Both the position numbers and the translations under genes were made by a program. A stretch of DNA of 27,261 nt from Chrysochromulina tobinii (taxonomy: Eukaryota > Haptophyta > Prymnesiales > Chrysochromulinaceae), in assembly GCA_001275005.1 (NCBI GenBank), contig JWZX01001258.1, positions 1 through 27,261 on the forward strand, written 5' to 3'. This document shows positions 17,701 through 25,385 of this stretch, in pieces (the first letter of the stretch is position 1; each line of letters opens with the position of its first letter). The notes under the pieces are model-generated. The model worked only from the letters and a program-made list of their open reading frames with translations. It was not told the DNA's origin and did no database searches.

Positions 17701-20700
17701 ATCTCGGAGGCCGCCACGGGTGGACTGTCGCACGCGACTGTCGCACTGGCGGCAGAGCGCGCGGAGGCGCGAAGGCCGCTCTGCCCTCCACTGGCCCGCC
17801 TTTGGCTGCGCCCCGCGGCAGACGAGTCCTCATGACGAGACGACGCGCGGCGAGATGAGGCGCGGTGAGACGAGCTGTCTTGTCGGGTCTCAGAGCTGCC
17901 CTGGCCCTCGCCGCTCCTCATGAGACTCTCGTGCAGGCTGTCGCAACGGTTCATACTCGCGCTGGCCGGTGTGGTCAGACCCTCGCCCACGCCCTCGCCC
18001 ACGCCCTCGCCCACGCCCTGTCCCTCGCCTGTGCCCAGCCCCTCGCCCTCACCCTCGAGTGGACTGCGGCTTGGGCTGGCACGCGCCGCAGCCGCCATCG
18101 CGCTCTGCCGAGGCTCGGGTGGCTTGAGGGTGGCTTGGGGATGCCTTGGGGGCGGGGGAGGCTCGGGCGGCTTTGGGGTGACCCTCTTGCGCTTGCGTTT
18201 GGGTGGGGGCGCCTCCCATGGCAGCTCGTCCTCATCTGGCAGAAGTGCCATCTTCGAACCGTCGTCGTCGTTATCCTCCTCCTCCTCCTCATCCTCCTCC
18301 TCCTCCTCGTCTTCGTCGTCGTCGTCGTCCCTCTCCTCCTTCTCCTCCTTGCCCTCCTCCGCTTCCTCCTCCTCCTCCTCCTCCTCCTCCTCCTCCTCTG
18401 CACGCACAAGGCAGCTGATGGGCTGCAGCGGCGGTGGCGCCTTGGCCCCCTCGGCCTCCTCAACCGCCTCCGCTACCGCCGCCTCTCCCCGCTGCCAGGT
18501 GCTCGTGGCCCCGCCATTCTCCTCGTCGCTATCAAGGTTGATCACAACAGCCGAGGATTGGACTGCCGTTGGGAGCCCTCCGGCGATGCCGCCGACGATG
18601 CCGGAGGCAGCCGCCGCCTCAGCACGGGGCGCATGTGCCGGCGTCTCGACCGCCTCGTCTCCCTCGGCTCCTAATCGCCCTGCCGCTAATCGCTCTGCCG
18701 CTGGGGTTGCCTCCGCTGGCGACGGGCAGCCCACAGCGATGTCGTACGGCGCCGACAGCTCGGAACCACCAAAGCAGCCCGTCTGCGCCTCCACCCAAAG
18801 GACGCCGTGTTGGGCAGATGCGGCGCCGCCCTCGGCTGCCTCCTCCGCCACCGCCTTCTCTGCTTCCACATCCTTCGCCTCCGCCTCCGCCTCCGCCTCC
18901 TCATCCTCGGCGATGGCACCCATGCCGGCGCCCATGCCACTAGCGACTTGGTGACTCAGGCTCAAAGACGGGCTCATGCCCGGCTGCTCGCTCGTGGGTG
19001 GTTGCTGGCTCGTTTTGAGCTGCTGGCTGGGCCGATGGCTTGGCGGCCACGAAGGGTACAGCGATGGGCCTTGCTGCCCCTCCTCCAAACCTGCAAGTTG
19101 CGCCGCCTCCGCAGCCACCGCCTCGCGCGCCGCCGCTATCACTTCGGACTCTCGCTCTGATGCCTCTGATGCCTCATGCTGCGCCCTATCTGCGCCATGA
19201 GCCAGCGCCACGCTCTCCGCCACGCTCTCCGCAAGCTCGAAGGCCGCGAGTTGCGAGGCGGGCTCCGACAGTGCCATGACGGCGGCCCCTGCCCCCGCAA
19301 GCGGCGCCGATGGCGGGTACGGCTGCGTGCATGCATTCGGAGCGTCGCCCTGGTAGCGCATCAGTGCCGCTGCGGCGTCCTCGACAGAGGTCGACGGCGG
19401 CTCGGCGGGCGCAGCTTCGTCGGCTTCGTCGGCTTCGTCCGGCTCGGCGGGCGCGGCCTGGGCTTGCACCGACTCTGAGAGCGTCGAGTCGGGCGTCGAG
19501 CCCCTGCCAAGGCCAAGCAGCATGGCCGCCTCGGACGTGCCGTGACGGGGCGTGCCGTGACGGCGCAGCGCGCCAACACCTGCCGCCGTGGACTGCTCTG
19601 AGGACCTGCCTGAGGCTGATGGCCCTCCTTCAACTGCCGGCTCTGCTTCATAGGTGGCAGGCGCCGCGTCAGTAGGTGCTGGGTAGTCCGCCGGTCCACT
19701 GCCTCGATTGCTATGGATTGCGCTTGATAGCCCTTGATGACCTCTCTCATCAGGCGTCGCGTCACTCGGTGCTGGGCCGTCCGCCGGCCCAGTGGCGTTG
19801 GGGGGCAACGGCATTGGAGGGGTGCCTTGCGTGGCTCTTGGCTTGCTCGAGGAGGGTGCCGTGGTGAGCACTTGCATGCATCGGGCTCGTGGCTTCTCGT
19901 GGCGCACGTCGTCAGGGCCAGCGGCACCGCCCTCGCTAGGCGCACCGATCTCAAGGGCGCCGGCCGCAGGGAAGGACTCGAGCGCCAGCAGAGGGAGCTG
20001 CGACGGCGGTGGCGGCAGTTCCAACGGCGGCGGCGGCGGCGGCGGTAGTGGCAGCAGCGGCAGCAGCGGCTCATGTTGCGTCTCACCAGCCGGATCGGGC
20101 TCGTTGATCCCCAGCTGCGTCGGCGCCGGCTCATCCTCTTCGTCCACATCCTCGTTTTCGCCGTCCACGCCCATATATGGGATCGTCTCCAATGCCATAT
20201 TTGGGTTCTCGATGGGCACCTCGAAGGCCATCGGCTCAGTGCTCGGGACGGCGCTCGGTTCCGGTGGAGCACTATCGAGCTGAGGCCAGTCTAGCGGAGG
20301 TTGGGCGCCACCCGCCATCGCCGGCGCTGCTGGCGCTGCCACGTCCGCGACGATCCCCGTAACGTCTCCAAGAGGATTTCCGAGAGGCGTTCCCATCGTC
20401 ACACCTGCCACGCTCGCCGCAGCACTCGCCGCAGCACTCGCCGCAGCACTCGCCGCGGCGCCCGCCGCGTCGTCGCCCTCGTCATCTTCCGAGCTCAGCT
20501 CATCCAGGTCCTGGGTGGAGCCCAGGCGCAGCGCCGTCGTGTCGGCAGGGCAGGCGGCCTCGTGCTCGGGACGGCGCTCGCGCTCGGTACGGTGCTCGTC
20601 CTCGTACTCTGTGGCTGAATGCGGCGCCGCGAACCGCGTATACAGATTGACAGGGCGGCCGCCCGAGGCAACGGTGGAGGCAGCACGGACAGTGGCAGAG

Positions 20701-22547
20701 GCGGCGGCGGCAGGAACGACGGCAACAGTGCCAGCTACGGGCGCTGCTGCGGCGGCGGCAGCGCCGGGAGCGCCCTTGGCTTCGATGGCGCCCAAGACGG
20801 CGCCTTGGGCTGCCGACGACAATTCGTCAGATTCGTCAGAGCCGCTGGCGGAAGCCGACATGCCGTTCCCACTGCGCGAGCACGGGCCCGGGTGCGATGC
20901 CCTCAATGCGACCGATGAAGGCGAGCCGCATGGGACAGGCGCATGCGCGTGCGCGTCTGCCGATGCGTGCGACGAAACATGCGACGTTGCATGCGACGAT
21001 GCATGCGACGAAACATGCGACGATGCATGCGACGAAACATGCGACGATGCATGCGACGAAACATGCGACGATGTGTGGGCGGACGGCTGCGCAGCGGACT
21101 GTGCGGAGCCGTGCACCGGGGGTCGAGCACAGGAGGGAGGCGCGGAGCCGACGGAGCCTCGGCCTGCGCCTCGGTCCGAGCAGCCCGTCGACACGCGTGG
21201 CGAGGTGGCAAGCAGACTGTCGATCTGGGAGGCAGTGCCGCCGTAGACACGCGGCTCGGAAGCGATGGCATATGGTGAGATGGAGCCCATCGGGGGAGGC
21301 TGCGACGCATCAGCACGCCGACGGTTGTTCGAGGGCGGTGAGGGCATCGCAACGGCAGCGTGTCTCAGTAACTGACTCAACCCTCCACCATCGGAGCCGG
21401 AACCGATCCTGGTACCGGTACCGGTACCCGTACCGGTACCCGTACAACCCGTGCCGGCCGCAGCGGCAGCTGCTGCCGCCGCACCTGCGATTGCCGGCGT
21501 ATGCTCGCTGGCAAATGAAGCGGCTGCGGCCACGTGGGCCGTTACGAGCTCTTGTGCCGCGCACTGCCTCGCCTCAGCCCGGCCCAAAGATTCGTCAGCC
21601 CGGCCCAACGATTCCTCTTCCTCGGTCTCGGCGTCGGCGTCATCGACAGGCGCTGGCGCCGCCGCGGCCGCCGCTCCAGAAGCTCGCACTGCCTCCGACT
21701 CCGGCTCCGACTCCGGCTCTGTCTCCGCCCCCGCCGCCGCTGCGGCCGCCGCCGCCGCCGCCTCAGCCGCCGCCTCGGCCGCCGCCGCCTCGGCCGCCGC
21801 CTCGGCCGCCGCCGCCTCCAGACCGACGTCGACTGCCGTGTAGCCGACGTCGACGACCGAGTGGCTGACGTCGAGCGTCGTGTGGCCCTCGGCTGTGTGG
21901 CCAATTTCCGTGGCTTGTCGGCCGATGTCGATCGCCGTGTGGCCGATGTCCGCTTCAGTGAACCCGAGCTCGACGGCCGTGTGCCCAAAGTCCAAGACCG
22001 TGCGCCCGCCCGCCATGCCGCTCGGGATCGGCTCGGCCTCGGTCTGGCCCACCTCGGGCTGGCTGGCTGAGAGCAGTCTGTCCGAGCGTACCACCGGAGG
22101 AGCGCCCATGCGCTGCGCTGGTGACGCCTCGTCGTCATCCGTGTCCATCCGAAGGACGTTCTCCACCAGGCTGCCGGAGCTGTTGGCGCTCGCCAGTCCG
22201 CCGGTTTCTGTCACAGTCGCATGGGCAGACACGCCACCTCGAGGCGTATCTGCAGCCGGAGCGCTGGCAGTGGCAAGGGGGCGTCCCCAGCAGTCCTGTG
22301 GAGCGAGGCCCATGGCTGAGTCCAAATGTTTGAAGTGAGTTGCATGGCCTGCGCTGCCGTCATCTTCGGGTGGCTCGGGAGTCGGGACATCAGAAGGTGC
22401 TCGTCTGTGTGGCACTGGCGGCGGCTGCTGCAGTGGATTCCGATCCGGGGATTGGGCGCTGCGCTGCTGCTGCTGCTGGTTGTCTTCAGCACGCCTGCGA
22501 CGAATGTCGCGCTCGCGCTGAGCTCGGCGCTGAGCATCACTGAACAT
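14004..22547 (-). CDS. Giant 53BP1-like chromatin reader: chromodomain, three Tudor-knots, tandem BRCT
   Basis: The product is about 2,847 aa from ATG 22547 (numbers below are from this ATG). Residues 1 to about 1970 are low-complexity with repeats, acidic runs and poly-Pro. A chromodomain at about 1975-2028 carries YLVRWKGYGEADATWEP, with the cage Tyr and Trp. Three Tudor-knot/chromo-barrel domains follow near 2143-2208, 2269-2328 and 2424-2483, each with WY...V..RG.G..R..K.HF.GW..R.D.WIA. The C-terminus (about 2588-2847) matches the 53BP1 tandem BRCT: LFVGAAFMLTGF, then GCVPLRPSWAHASLMQN, then VIAISQDWAKHCLLQQRVLP. PTQL occurs three times. This points to a DNA-damage checkpoint or repair mediator that reads methylated histones and phosphoproteins. 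The long frame has no intron that I can see. Confidence 0.8.
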   Translation of the reverse strand: MFSDAQRRAQRERDIRRRRAEDNQQQQQRSAQSPDRNPLQQPPPVPHRRAPSDVPTPEPPEDDGSAGHATHFKHLDSAMGLAPQDCWGRPLATASAPAADTPRGGVSAHATVTETGGLASANSSGSLVENVLRMDTDDDEASPAQRMGAPPVVRSDRLLSASQPEVGQTEAEPIPSGMAGGRTVLDFGHTAVELGFTEADIGHTAIDIGRQATEIGHTAEGHTTLDVSHSVVDVGYTAVDVGLEAAAAEAAAEAAAAEAAAEAAAAAAAAAAGAETEPESEPESEAVRASGAAAAAAPAPVDDADAETEEEESLGRADESLGRAEARQCAAQELVTAHVAAAASFASEHTPAIAGAAAAAAAAAGTGCTGTGTGTGTGTRIGSGSDGGGLSQLLRHAAVAMPSPPSNNRRRADASQPPPMGSISPYAIASEPRVYGGTASQIDSLLATSPRVSTGCSDRGAGRGSVGSAPPSCARPPVHGSAQSAAQPSAHTSSHVSSHASSHVSSHASSHVSSHASSHATSHVSSHASADAHAHAPVPCGSPSSVALRASHPGPCSRSGNGMSASASGSDESDELSSAAQGAVLGAIEAKGAPGAAAAAAAPVAGTVAVVPAAAASATVRAASTVASGGRPVNLYTRFAAPHSATEYEDEHRTERERRPEHEAACPADTTALRLGSTQDLDELSSEDDEGDDAAGAAASAAASAAASAAASVAGVTMGTPLGNPLGDVTGIVADVAAPAAPAMAGGAQPPLDWPQLDSAPPEPSAVPSTEPMAFEVPIENPNMALETIPYMGVDGENEDVDEEDEPAPTQLGINEPDPAGETQHEPLLPLLPLPPPPPPPLELPPPPSQLPLLALESFPAAGALEIGAPSEGGAAGPDDVRHEKPRARCMQVLTTAPSSSKPRATQGTPPMPLPPNATGPADGPAPSDATPDERGHQGLSSAIHSNRGSGPADYPAPTDAAPATYEAEPAVEGGPSASGRSSEQSTAAGVGALRRHGTPRHGTSEAAMLLGLGRGSTPDSTLSESVQAQAAPAEPDEADEADEAAPAEPPSTSVEDAAAALMRYQGDAPNACTQPYPPSAPLAGAGAAVMALSEPASQLAAFELAESVAESVALAHGADRAQHEASEASERESEVIAAAREAVAAEAAQLAGLEEGQQGPSLYPSWPPSHRPSQQLKTSQQPPTSEQPGMSPSLSLSHQVASGMGAGMGAIAEDEEAEAEAEAKDVEAEKAVAEEAAEGGAASAQHGVLWVEAQTGCFGGSELSAPYDIAVGCPSPAEATPAAERLAAGRLGAEGDEAVETPAHAPRAEAAAASGIVGGIAGGLPTAVQSSAVVINLDSDEENGGATSTWQRGEAAVAEAVEEAEGAKAPPPLQPISCLVRAEEEEEEEEEEEEAEEGKEEKEERDDDDDEDEEEEEDEEEEEDNDDDGSKMALLPDEDELPWEAPPPKRKRKRVTPKPPEPPPPPRHPQATLKPPEPRQSAMAAAARASPSRSPLEGEGEGLGTGEGQGVGEGVGEGVGEGLTTPASASMNRCDSLHESLMRSGEGQGSSETRQDSSSHRASSRRASSRHEDSSAAGRSQRRASGGQSGLRASARSAASATVACDSPPVAASEMGMDSEPAAAGAMASDESSEDNPLAWLEAPRSRAEAEWAKGAVAAAPPLSGQRSERADGGAKSRAQPLPIVPPMLIASQGSDGAGAFGSQESPSVDLDDVLALAVCASGAANLVRAVRGGSSGGACCGQAASDARAARAKLPPPSRKRPLAPPPPSVSLLSPSAASRAESGSVKKRALPGRSRLSSTCDAPPESSVAAVLGALLANAGATGSAAASSASAAAKAPAPKAPPAVPTTARAAPPPPPPPPPPPPAGSKRRAAEPSAEPTPAEAKPKRACAAKAAQVWAAAAPGARSAAAASPPDRRASRGHLSRAAARRQPPRGVCRVRQRGFVIVSDEEEEDDEEFEAEDEEEAEEAEEEFEAEALLASRLGDDGGLAYLVRWKGYGEADATWEPRANLEGGCDELLREFHAQGALDTAHASAVREEAAEARTLPGHFRGGSEEVMDLDAGAPMEAAEEEAADAAVDEEPIVPTQLEVIVATQSMAVADEEQPAAQDDASEAAADAAPAEDEEAEEVDVEQEQPTQLDASPWARTCVGDRLEARDKRGAWYLARVVALRGLGARRQVKVHFHGWSVRHDEWIALDAGRLREVGAGAAAGAEDEAGGADDEAGGDDDDAHVDAHEALYAEAAPDLAEEPAAPPAAATAPPDTMLRDGLRLGDWLQACDQQGGWYGAKVVDLRGLGVQREAKIHFHGWHKRHDVWIALNAGRLREDRSAEGAVLATALRSPEGMRSRRRSAGGTTASAARAARAARVPEEAEKEAAEAKEAKEAEDAEEEEVVGEDGEEEEGEEEDEPEPPCRVLSTEEVIALRVGTSLQARDSFSEWYDGRVVDARGIGSHREVKVHFLGWNKRFDEWIACSSGRLRQIDDEDEGDEGEEPSRPRSQSRPRSRALAETCDYGATDEAVAESPIPSDGGRSAGGRSARSRASPGGTRIALGSAGASSASGAAATAGAAATAGASSSDAAAAGACSRLFVGAAFMLTGFTDDDRAALEATLRVAGGRIVDVAREQGAGLVIVESDSESLFYDLHRLVANRKLVLLAEACAEDMPIRITEKVLFGLAYGCVPLRPSWAHASLMQNCWQPVPGEYAAKLANTNASAAAGRGGGPRSRSVDASPDRARAQAWTPLLSGYVIVPTGSDDFCAKWTPLLRAAGAEVRTDLPPQHHGARDHVSQRCLVLVEKDADEAAVRTRLERARAREVIAISQDWAKHCLLQQRVLPPTDFIFKPSSKR
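15099..16121 (-). other. Region encoding three Tudor-knot (chromo-barrel) repeats
   Basis: Repeat DNA lies at about 15924-16121, 15564-15743 and 15099-15278. Each unit starts with a GD-x-L-x-A-D type strand (GDRLEARD, GDWLQACD, GTSLQARD), then WY, then RGLG or RGIG, then VHFHGW or similar and R-x-D-x-WIA-x-x-x-GRLR. Acidic and Ala-rich spacers separate them. The fold is that of MOF, MRG15 and Esa1 chromo-barrels, which bind methyl-lysine or nucleic acid. Confidence 0.82.
16464..16625 (-). other. Region encoding a chromodomain
   Basis: It encodes LLASRLGDDGGLAYLVRWK followed by GYGEADATWEPRANL and an alpha helix (CDELLREFHAQ). The Tyr, Trp and Glu of the HP1-type methyl-lysine cage are present. 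The acidic stretch immediately before it is typical of HP1-like proteins. Confidence 0.8.
17980..18030 (-). repeat. 12-bp coding minisatellite (GEGV repeats)
   Basis: On the plus strand CTCGCCCACGCC recurs at least three times in a row, encoding GEGVGEGVGEG in the giant protein. Length polymorphism is likely. Confidence 0.8.
18261..18405 (-). repeat. Acidic codon-repeat tract (poly Glu/Asp)
   Basis: CTC/CTT/GTC triplet runs on the plus strand encode long Glu and Asp runs of the giant protein. The tract includes an 11-residue Glu run and several Asp clusters. Acidic tracts of this kind are common in chromatin proteins. Confidence 0.85.
20410..20462 (-). repeat. 12-bp coding minisatellite (ASAA repeats)
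   Basis: CTCGCCGCAGCA is tandemly repeated about four times, encoding ASAAASAAASAAAS in the giant protein. Confidence 0.8.
20962..21073 (-). repeat. 12/24-bp coding minisatellite (SSHA/SSHV repeats)
   Basis: Alternating 12-bp units of the forms GCATGCGACGAT and ACATGCGACGAA make a 24-bp higher-order repeat. The encoded peptide alternates SSHA and SSHV about nine times in the N-terminal half of the giant protein. The regular His spacing is unusual. Confidence 0.9.
21408..21452 (-). repeat. GGTACC-rich 6-bp coding repeat (Gly-Thr)
   Basis: Four GGTACC palindromes occur in a CCGGTA/CCCGTA array encoding alternating Gly and Thr of the giant protein. Confidence 0.85.
21825..22010 (-). repeat. 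Degenerate 21-bp/heptapeptide repeat (HTAVDIG-like)
   Basis: About nine heptads read in series: RTVLDFG, HTAVELG, FTEADIG, HTAIDIG, RQATEIG, then HTTLDVS, HSVVDVG and YTAVDVG. One unit (HTAEG) is shortened by two residues. The conserved hydrophobic-D/E-hydrophobic-G pattern suggests a folded repeat rather than disorder. Confidence 0.8.
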
Positions 22548-22737
22548 CAGGAAAGGGCGCGGACGAGATTCGCGGACGGCTCGAGGGCGACTCTTCACGA
22601 GCGCTCTACTTGAAGACTGTGAGAACGTGACGGTAGAAAAGCTAGTCTTTTGTCTCACCGGACCGTACCTAACGAGGCGGGCGGCTAGCGAACCTTACGG
22701 TAAACTCCCCCACGCGCGCGTGCACACCGAGACCCCA
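22548..22737. other. Region between giant gene start and Tat-SF1-like gene end
   Basis: Both neighbours are on the minus strand, so this 190 bp should hold the 3' end of the Tat-SF1-like transcript and the promoter of the giant gene. An in-frame GTG at 22658 extends the giant frame, but no ATG does. Confidence 0.5.
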
Positions 22738-25354
22738 CTAAACAGCGCCTAGCGCCTTCATCGTGGATAGGAAGTCATCAAACGCTGCTGGCAGCGTGGT
22801 CGTCATGATAGGCGGCGGCGGCGGCGCGCACTGCTCGAGCACTCGATAGTAGCCGCGGCCCTCGGGGCCATCGCGGTGCACATAGCCCGGAAGCTTCGTC
22901 ACCTGGTCGGCGCACGCGACGAAGGCTGCCCCCGCGGCGGAGGCGCGCTGGAGGACGAGGCGCGAGTACTCGGCCGCGTCGGGCGGCGGCGCGTCGGGCC
23001 GTCGATAGTAACCGCCGCCGCCTTCGGCGAGCGCACGCGGATGGCCGTCCGACACGTACTCGTATCCCGCATAGGGGCCGACGTAATCTGCACAGCGCAC
23101 AAACTCGGCGGCCTCGGAGGCGGCCTCACGTAGGATGAGGCGAGCTGCCTCGATCGGGTCGGCCGGAGGCGGCGCGTCCAGCCGCCGGTAGAAGCCGCGC
23201 CCCTCGAGCCCGTCGAGGAAGTCATATGCATGCGCGAGGCTCGCGATCTCGTCAAGGTCACGGATGCCCGAGGGGTCCCCACACCCGATGAACGCAGCGC
23301 CAGCCTCGCTCGCGCGCACCAACACGGCGCGCGCCTGCTCGTCGGGTCGGCGCTTGGTCAGCGACGCAACCAGAGGCACTCAGAAGAGGCAATCAAGAGG
23401 CAATTAACGACACTCGCCTGCTCGTATGGGTCGGGCGGTGGCGCGCCCTCGTGCCGATAGTAGCCGGCACCGTGCGCGCCGGCGGCCGCGTACTGGTAGT
23501 GCTCGAGCTCGGCGACAAAGGCCGCGCAGCCGATAAAGGGTGCCCCTTCCGCCGAGGCAAGCCGAAGCACGCGCATCGACTCTTGGTATGCTTGCGCCAT
23601 CTCGCCGAACCCAAAGCGCTGCTGACGGCGCACATCCTCGCCCGCTGGCAACACGCGCGCCGCGCGCCCGTCGTCGAACGCCACGCTGAGCGCGCGCTCG
23701 CAGAAGAAGCGGCCGTCGAGCGCGTCGACGGCGGCGGCGGCGGAGAGCACCGACTGAAAGCGGATCGCTGCACATCCCTCTGCGGAGCTAAGGGCGTCGC
23801 CATCGAGCAGCGGCTCGATCCGCTCGACCTCGCCATATTTACAGGCCTCTTCCCACAGCTCATCGACCATGCGCGCGGCCCACACGCGCCGCGCATCGAC
23901 GGCGCTCGCCGACGGCACCTCCGACGGCAGGAACAACCGTCGTACCACTACGACGCGCAGCATGTCGCCGTCGGTCGGCGCCGTCGTGGGCACATCGCTC
24001 GGGTGGGCGAGGCGGGATGGCGCCGCCGCCACCGCCGCGCTGGAGCTCGAGCCGCCGGTGGCGGCGGCGCTGGCGCCGCTGGCTGCGGCGCTGCGCTTCG
24101 CACCGGCTGCGACCGTCTTGCCTGGCTGCGCTCGTGCACTGAGCATGGCTTGGTATTCGCACAGCCCTGGGATGCGGGTCAGTCCCGGGATGAGGCGAGG
24201 AGGCGCGGCGATGCTGCTCGCGGCTGGGGCGGGCGCGGCTGCAGCGCCTCGGAGGTCGACGAGCGCGGGCGCGGCCACCTCGAGCGGCGCGGCCGCGGAG
24301 GTCGACGACCAAGTCGTGCTGGCTGGGCCAGCCGGTCGGTCGGCGGGCGCGCCGACTGCCCCACCATTCCACACCGGTCGCGAGATGTCCACCGGCCAGC
24401 GCTGGCCAGCGCGCTGTCCCGGGCGCAGCTCGCGCCCGTTGAGCAGCTGGATGGCGCCGAGCACAGCCGCGTCCTTCTGGTACGTGACGAGCGCATCGCC
24501 CTTGGCGTTGCCCTCGGCGTCGCGGTAGAGCTTGACGCGCACGACCGGTCCAACTGCCTCCATGAGCAGCTCCAACTCTTCTGGTTGGGCGTCGTGAGGC
24601 AGACCTGACGAGGGAGGCAGTCAGACGTCATCAGAGGTCATCAGAGGTCATCAGAGGTCATCAGAGGTCATCAGAGGTCATCAGAGGTCATCAGCATCTC
24701 AATCTCTTCCGGCTGGGCGTCGTGAGGCAGACCTGATGAGGGAGGCAATCAGACGTCATCAGACGTCATCAGAGGTCATCAGAGGTCATCAGCATCTCAA
24801 TCTCTTCCGGCTGGGCGTCGTCGTGAGGCAGACCTGCGACGTAGACCGAGCACGCCGCCGCGCCGCCCGCCGCCGAGCGCTGCGTGAGACGCGAACCGTC
24901 ATCGAGCCGCGCGGCCTTGGCCGCCGGCGCGCCGTCGGCGGCTGCAGAGCCACCCTCGGCGTGAGTGGAGGACGAGGCGCTGGCCGTACTCGAAGCGGCT
25001 CTCAGGGCCGTTGTGGCCGCGCACGCGGCCGCCTTGGCTCGCGCCTTGGCTGCCTCGTGCTGCTCGGCTACATAAGCGAGGTTGCGCTTCTCAGCCGCGG
25101 CGATGCGCGCACGTTCGCGCGCGAAGAGCTCGTCGAGCGTCTTCTTGGGCGGAGGAGGCGCCATGCTGGGCGCCATGCTGGCGAGCTGCTGCTGCAACGG
25201 AGCCGCCGCGGCGCTGAAGGCGTCCGCCATCCGCTTGGCTATCTCGAGCGCCAGGCTCTGCGCATCCGCCGCGCTTCCAGGCGTCTGTGGCAGCACGTCG
25301 AAGCCGGTCTGCCGCGGCGGCTGCGGCGGCGGCGGCGGCATCATCATCATCATT

Positions 25355-25385
<31 letters not shown>

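Larger units (their letters stand above)
24605..24833 (-). other. Intron 1 (229 bp) of Tat-SF1-like gene, built of two tandem units
   Basis: On the minus strand the donor is GTCGCAG|GTCTGCC and the acceptor CCTCGTCAG|GTCTGCC. The intron consists of units 24733-24833 (101 bp) and 24605-24732 (128 bp). Each has a diverged copy of the first 47 nt or so of exon 2, a run of TCTGATGACC repeats (4 and 7), and a pyrimidine-rich acceptor. Splicing to the third copy restores RRM1. Confidence 0.85.

Noticed and set aside
16916-17923. Long plus-strand frame opposite the giant gene
   Set aside because: It is the antisense shadow of a GC-rich low-complexity coding region. The composition is Arg/Pro/Ala with no domain, while the minus frame carries chromatin domains further along.
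21408-21452. GGTACC cluster as a regulatory site
   Set aside because: It lies in frame in a Gly-Thr repeat of the coding sequence and is better explained as a coding microsatellite.
24619-24793. CRISPR-like array or box C/D snoRNA cluster
   Set aside because: Units are 10 bp with no spacers. The CTGA/TGATGA resemblance to D and C boxes is a by-product of the minisatellite unit, with no guide region or terminal stem.
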